Assembly: GCA_037013685.1 (NCBI GenBank)
Contig: CM072908.1
Coordinates: 4,911,001 to 4,975,000 of the forward strand
Direction of reading: 5' to 3'
Length of the DNA stretch: 64,000 nucleotides
DNA from: Acridotheres tristis
Taxonomy: Eukaryota; Chordata; Aves; Passeriformes; Sturnidae
Shown: piece after piece, positions 59,761-64,000 of the stretch
How positions within the stretch are numbered: the stretch's first letter is position 1
Layout: every line of letters starts with the position of its first letter
Program-made: the position numbers and the translations under genes
Notes under the pieces: generated by a model
The model's input: the letters and a program-made list of their open reading frames with translations, nothing else
Told to the model about the DNA's origin: nothing
Database searches by the model: none

Positions 59761-62700
59761 AATGAAAAGAGTTCAGGGGAAGGGCAAAAGGACAGCACAA
59801 GTGTAAAACCCCATCCCAGCAGGCCCTGGGCTCCCATCTATCGCTCTGGCCTGGGACTGAACACAAAACCTGACGTTAACGACAAAGGGGAAAGTCTGCA
59901 GTACCAGGTAAACAGCCCGGCTGCACCTGAGCAGCACCTCGAGCTCTCCTGCTTTCAGGCAAGCCTGTAATTGCTACATAAATCTGAACCTTGACTAAGC
60001 TGTCTTAAAACACTGCTTAAAAGTGGTATTAGTTTTAAAGAAATGCTGGATCTCTTTGTTTGAAAATATAACCCATCAGTGCAAACAGCCACACAGTTTA
60101 GTATTTCCACCACTTTAAATACATAGAGTAACCTCATAGAACCTGATATTTATGATGTAGCAAGAAATTCTATTAGGACACAAAATTACTAGATATACAG
60201 TAGGGAGAGAAGATCTTTATTTTGTCTAAAATGGGCATTTCGTACATCTTTATACTTGGTCTGAGGATGAAAAAAATCCACCTCTGGGTATGCTCAGACA
60301 CTCTCTACTCAAAGCTTTATTCCTGTTGTAAATAAAGGGCACTTCTTGATCCCACTCCTGACACCATTCTCATTCCAAATCCAAAACACAGCACTGTAAC
60401 AGCTACCAAGAAAAATTTGGCTCTATCCTAGCTGAAACCAAGGCAAGATCACAAACTAAGGATGTAAGAAACCTGTAATGTGATCTCAAGGCAAAAGCAC
60501 AAGGAAAGAGTATTCCAAACCAGCACAAGAAAAGCAAATACATACATGGAAACCCCCAAGGACTCTCAGTGGTTGTTCAGGAAATAGAAGGTGCCTGTGG
60601 ACTCGTTCTTCAGCACACAGAATATCCATGCTTACCCTCATCAGTATTAAGAGTTGCCAAGAAGCTGCCCCAGACGTGCTGGAGCAGACTTGACCCCTGT
60701 GGCAGCAGCACAGCAGTCTCAGGCCAGCAGGTCACACAGCCACTCACTGCTGAGCAGCTCCTGCCATTGTGCCTTAGAAATAAAGAAGTACATAACCCTA
60801 CACTCCTATTGCACTACACACCAGTCTCATCTTTCCTGCTATTTTTATGGAGTGAAAATCCTAGAAAAAGGGCCAGAAGAGATGATGAAAACTCACAGAA
60901 TGTGTATGAGATGTTTCTCAGTGACACTGACCACAGCCTGTCCCCAGTACATTCCAGCAGACACGGCTGCCTTGAATAAAGCCTTTGTTCCTTCCTGGTG
61001 GGCAGATGCTCCCAACTTACCCCACCTCATTCTGAGCAGGCAGAGTTGTGAATTGGAACTGCAAATACTTTATGGACCAATCTTCGATGCCTTTTTAGTT
61101 GGTTCTGTTGATGGTCATGCACAAGTACAATTTTTTTTCTTTTCCAAATTGGAATTTCTCTCAATTTCTATTCTAGGATGCACCAGTGCAGACTAATTAA
61201 ATTTGCAGCTATCTGGAATTGTTTCCACCCAAGGCAAATGTTACACAGAATACACCAAGACAAGTATACTTCAGCAGAGATGCTGTGATCTAAAAACCAC
61301 TAATGCCAGAAAACGTGCAAAACACTAAGAAGTGTTCCTTTTACTTTTCAGCCTTTGTGTCCTAAAGCTTTGGATGAAATAGAAGATAATTAGAACATGC
61401 AGGCTCTAGAAATACAAGTATTTCCAGAAGACATAAAACTTTCTCCCTGTCTAGCTGCATTCCTTTGAGTTAACAGCTAAATACTGTGCACTGGGCACAC
61501 AGAGTAAGAATTCCACTTTGTGAAGCAAATATTTCATGTCACACAAAGTTTAAGTAGTAGAATAAATCTGTGGTAAATCCAACAAAGGATTTATCTGCTC
61601 TTTTCAGAAGGAAGTTCATAATTGCTTCTATTTCTGATGGACTATTCCAGGCCAGCATTACAGTGTCTTGGATTTAACTGGAATACTACCCCAAGAAACT
61701 TTTCCATGGCCTCCAGAAGTGTTGCACTGAAAATGGAGCAAGTTCTGTACCCATGATGGCCATTTTCAGCCAGCTCTCCTTTCACACCTGACCAGAACAA
61801 TACCACACAATGCATTTCCCTCATTAACTCACACCTTTTCCACACCAGTTACTGCATACAGCAACATCAACCTGAACCTGAACCTGCCCTGAAGCCAGCC
61901 CAGGCAGCAGTTTAACAGGAGCTGGGCATGGCTCACTGGATGCTGCATCTTTCACCAGGGATGGAAAGGCACCTGCCTTTACCTGTAACATCCTGGTAAA
62001 TATTTGGGGGTTGTGGAGGCCACCACAGCAGGAACTCTGCATTCATTCATCCTTTTGAAATTACTTATTGCTACTAATGAATGGACATCCAAAGAAAAAG
62101 ACAATTTCACATTTTATGCTCAGGTAACTCCTCAGCATTGCTCATTGCAATGTCTTCCATTTTCACTGTCAACACTCCTTTCCAGTGCCTCTGAGCCTTG
62201 ACCAGAGTCTATCCAGGGTGTCTTTCTGCTCTCAAATGTTAAGTTAAACACTAATGTTTTAGTGGGAAATCCTTGTTTCTCACAGAATAGATGCTGGGAT
62301 TTGGAGTGACAGCCAATCCCTCACAAAGGCTCCCTGTTTCATGCCAACAGACATGTCACCACTGGAGAACCCAGTGCCTGCACCATTTGCTTAAGCCAGG
62401 TTTTTGTTCCATTTAATACATTCTGTCACAGTAAAGCAAAAAGGCTTAAACACAAAAGGTTGCACATGTCTTAACTAAAGGTTTAGCCCTCCTTTTGGAA
62501 TTTGAACCATCTACAGCCTCTTCCTTAAATGCAGGGTGCATAAAACCCCACAAGGACAATGTGAGGGAGCTGAACCGCCTCAGCAACTTAAACCCTTGAG
62601 CTTGAAAAAATGCATTTTTACAAACAGCTAATGGGGTTGTTTTGGGGGTTTCCTGTCTCAGACCCTGCTACTCCAAGTCTAGCTCATAAGCCCCAGAGAC

Positions 62701-64000
62701 TAATCAAGGTAACATATGTAAAGTGTAAGACCTGTATGATTAAACATTGCCTAATGCAAGCCCATAATTGCTTATTTTTTCCAAAAACCTCCTATTACGT
62801 AAAAAATATTCCTACAGGCAGGTGTGAAAGGCACCACATCTATATAATATTAACTTAGGATTATGTTGCTTCTCTAGGTCCAAACACCATGGGTTTTACT
62901 CCCATTCCTTCCAAATAGTTAAACTGAGTTAAGTTCAGAAAAGGGGACAATGATAACTGACTGCAGACAACTGAGTATTCTAAACATAAATGGTATTTAG
63001 TAGTACTGATCCCTAGGAACAACCTCCTGGAGACATTATTCACATATACAGTGGGTATTTGCAGTAATTAACAAAAATGTGTTAAGAGTTTGGGCACCAA
63101 TCCCACTCAAGCCTCTAAAAAGGAAAGGGAGATGTGTCAGTGCAGTTTGGATTCTCCAAATCATCTGGACTTTTGCTGGGTACAAACAATGGACAATGTA
63201 TTGTTCTAGAAACTGTGACATTTTTATACATGAGACTCTAGGGTTATTGACTCTATAATAAGACATGATTAAGCAAACTCAATGTTTTAAAGCTTCATCT
63301 TGCTTTTACTGTATCCTGTGGGTTACAAAAGAAACCCAATGAAAACTAACTACATGCATCATTTTTTCATATCCTGCTTTATTGTGAAGAACAGAGCCTG
63401 TAGGTCCAATAAATTGTCCTTCAGCTCTTTGTTCCAGGGGGAGGGCAAAGGGAACAAACTGTGAGATGCCCAGTGTGTCAATGCTGGAGGAGGGCACGAA
63501 AAAAAAAGGAAGGAAAGCTGCCCCCTGTATTTCATTCTCACGCAGAGGTACTCAGGTTTGACTTCACTTTATTTCTAAAGTGGCATCACTCTGAAAATTT
63601 TATTTTTATTTCTCGAAATACTAAGTTTTATTTGCCACTGTATGAGCACGTTGAGCTGCAGAAGTGCAGAAATGTGGGGTGGCATCACAATCCATCCTCA
63701 GCCCTCCTGACTCTGGGTTCTCCAGGACAGGCACCACAAGCCTCAGCTGCTTGAATTCCTTCCAGACAGCTTTAAGGGGAAGTTGACTTTCCCTTTAGGA
63801 AGAGTGAACATGAAAAGCAATCTTGACAGATTCCACTCCCAGGCAAACACAATCAGCACTTGACTGACAAAAAGTGCTACTAGTTTATTGATGCACAGCA
63901 AGGGACTTCTGCAAAATAAAATCTGAGTAGAAACAAGAAGAAAACCTAACACATGCTTACAAGAGAGCTGCAGAAAAGAGAACCAGCTAGAAGGCAGAAG

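Larger units (their letters stand above)
53225..64000 (-). other. VPS13D: VPS13D intron (at least 10.8 kb, incomplete)
   Basis: No exon matching the next upstream VPS13D segment was found, so the whole stretch is read as intron. It holds a short (CA)n near 53.77 kb, one CR1 fragment, a CpG-rich candidate element at 59.43-59.76 kb and a possible 14-codon cryptic exon at 58233-58274. The rest shows nothing I can support. Confidence 0.7.

Noticed and set aside
53225..64000. Search for the next upstream VPS13D exon (conserved TKP...RDTATLSGP region)
   Set aside because: No matching minus-strand frame with a suitable donor was found by reading. It is probably beyond 64000, although a short exon could be missed by eye.
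1..64000. CRISPR arrays, bacterial insertion sequences, operons and endogenous retroviral genes
   Set aside because: None is visible. The tandem repeats lack spacer structure, and the only mobile-element traces are dead CR1 fragments. This is an ordinary vertebrate nuclear locus.

Overview
This window is vertebrate nuclear DNA, most likely from a bird. The evidence is CR1 non-LTR retrotransposon fragments (at least eight, several ending in the CR1-type ATTCTGTG/GATTCTGG tail), compact introns, and two recognisable vertebrate genes in the tail-to-tail order known from amniotes. A passerine or other neoavian is possible, but the sequence does not prove it. There are no bacterial-style operons, CRISPR arrays, rRNA or convincing tRNA genes, and no recognisable retroviral gene. 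Layout: (1) 1-19260 is interpreted as part of the first intron of DHRS3. It is AT-rich, with no CpG-island promoter and no exon I can support. (2) 19261-23476 on the plus strand holds five coding exons of DHRS3 (exons 2-6 by the vertebrate gene model), encoding residues 66 to the stop. Exon 1, with the membrane anchor and TGxxxGxG cofactor motif, lies upstream of the window. The 3' UTR probably runs to about 24.5 kb. (3) About 24.5-48.1 kb is intergenic. It holds CR1 fragments, an AAAAGG hexamer array, a 20/23-bp tandem repeat, a 13-bp GATC array next to a 32/26-bp G-rich minisatellite at 42.1-42.8 kb, a purine-rich tract at 46.9-47.1 kb, and one CpG-rich, possibly regulatory block with a CTCF-like motif at 41.7-42.1 kb. 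(4) 48.1-64.0 kb is the 3' end of VPS13D on the minus strand. The last three coding exons (53224-53093, 49531-49291, 48647-48516) join in frame to give the final 167 residues, and the rest of the segment is intron. The two genes converge and are not known to form one pathway: DHRS3 reduces all-trans-retinal at ER and lipid-droplet membranes, while VPS13D is a bridge-like lipid-transfer protein at membrane contact sites. I did not find a clearly new biological system. The most useful leads are three CpG-dense, possibly conserved non-coding elements (12.5, 41.7-42.1 and 59.4-59.8 kb), a weak splice donor of DHRS3 exon 2 abutting a CR1 insertion, paired Pumilio sites in the VPS13D 3' UTR, and the G-quadruplex-prone minisatellite.
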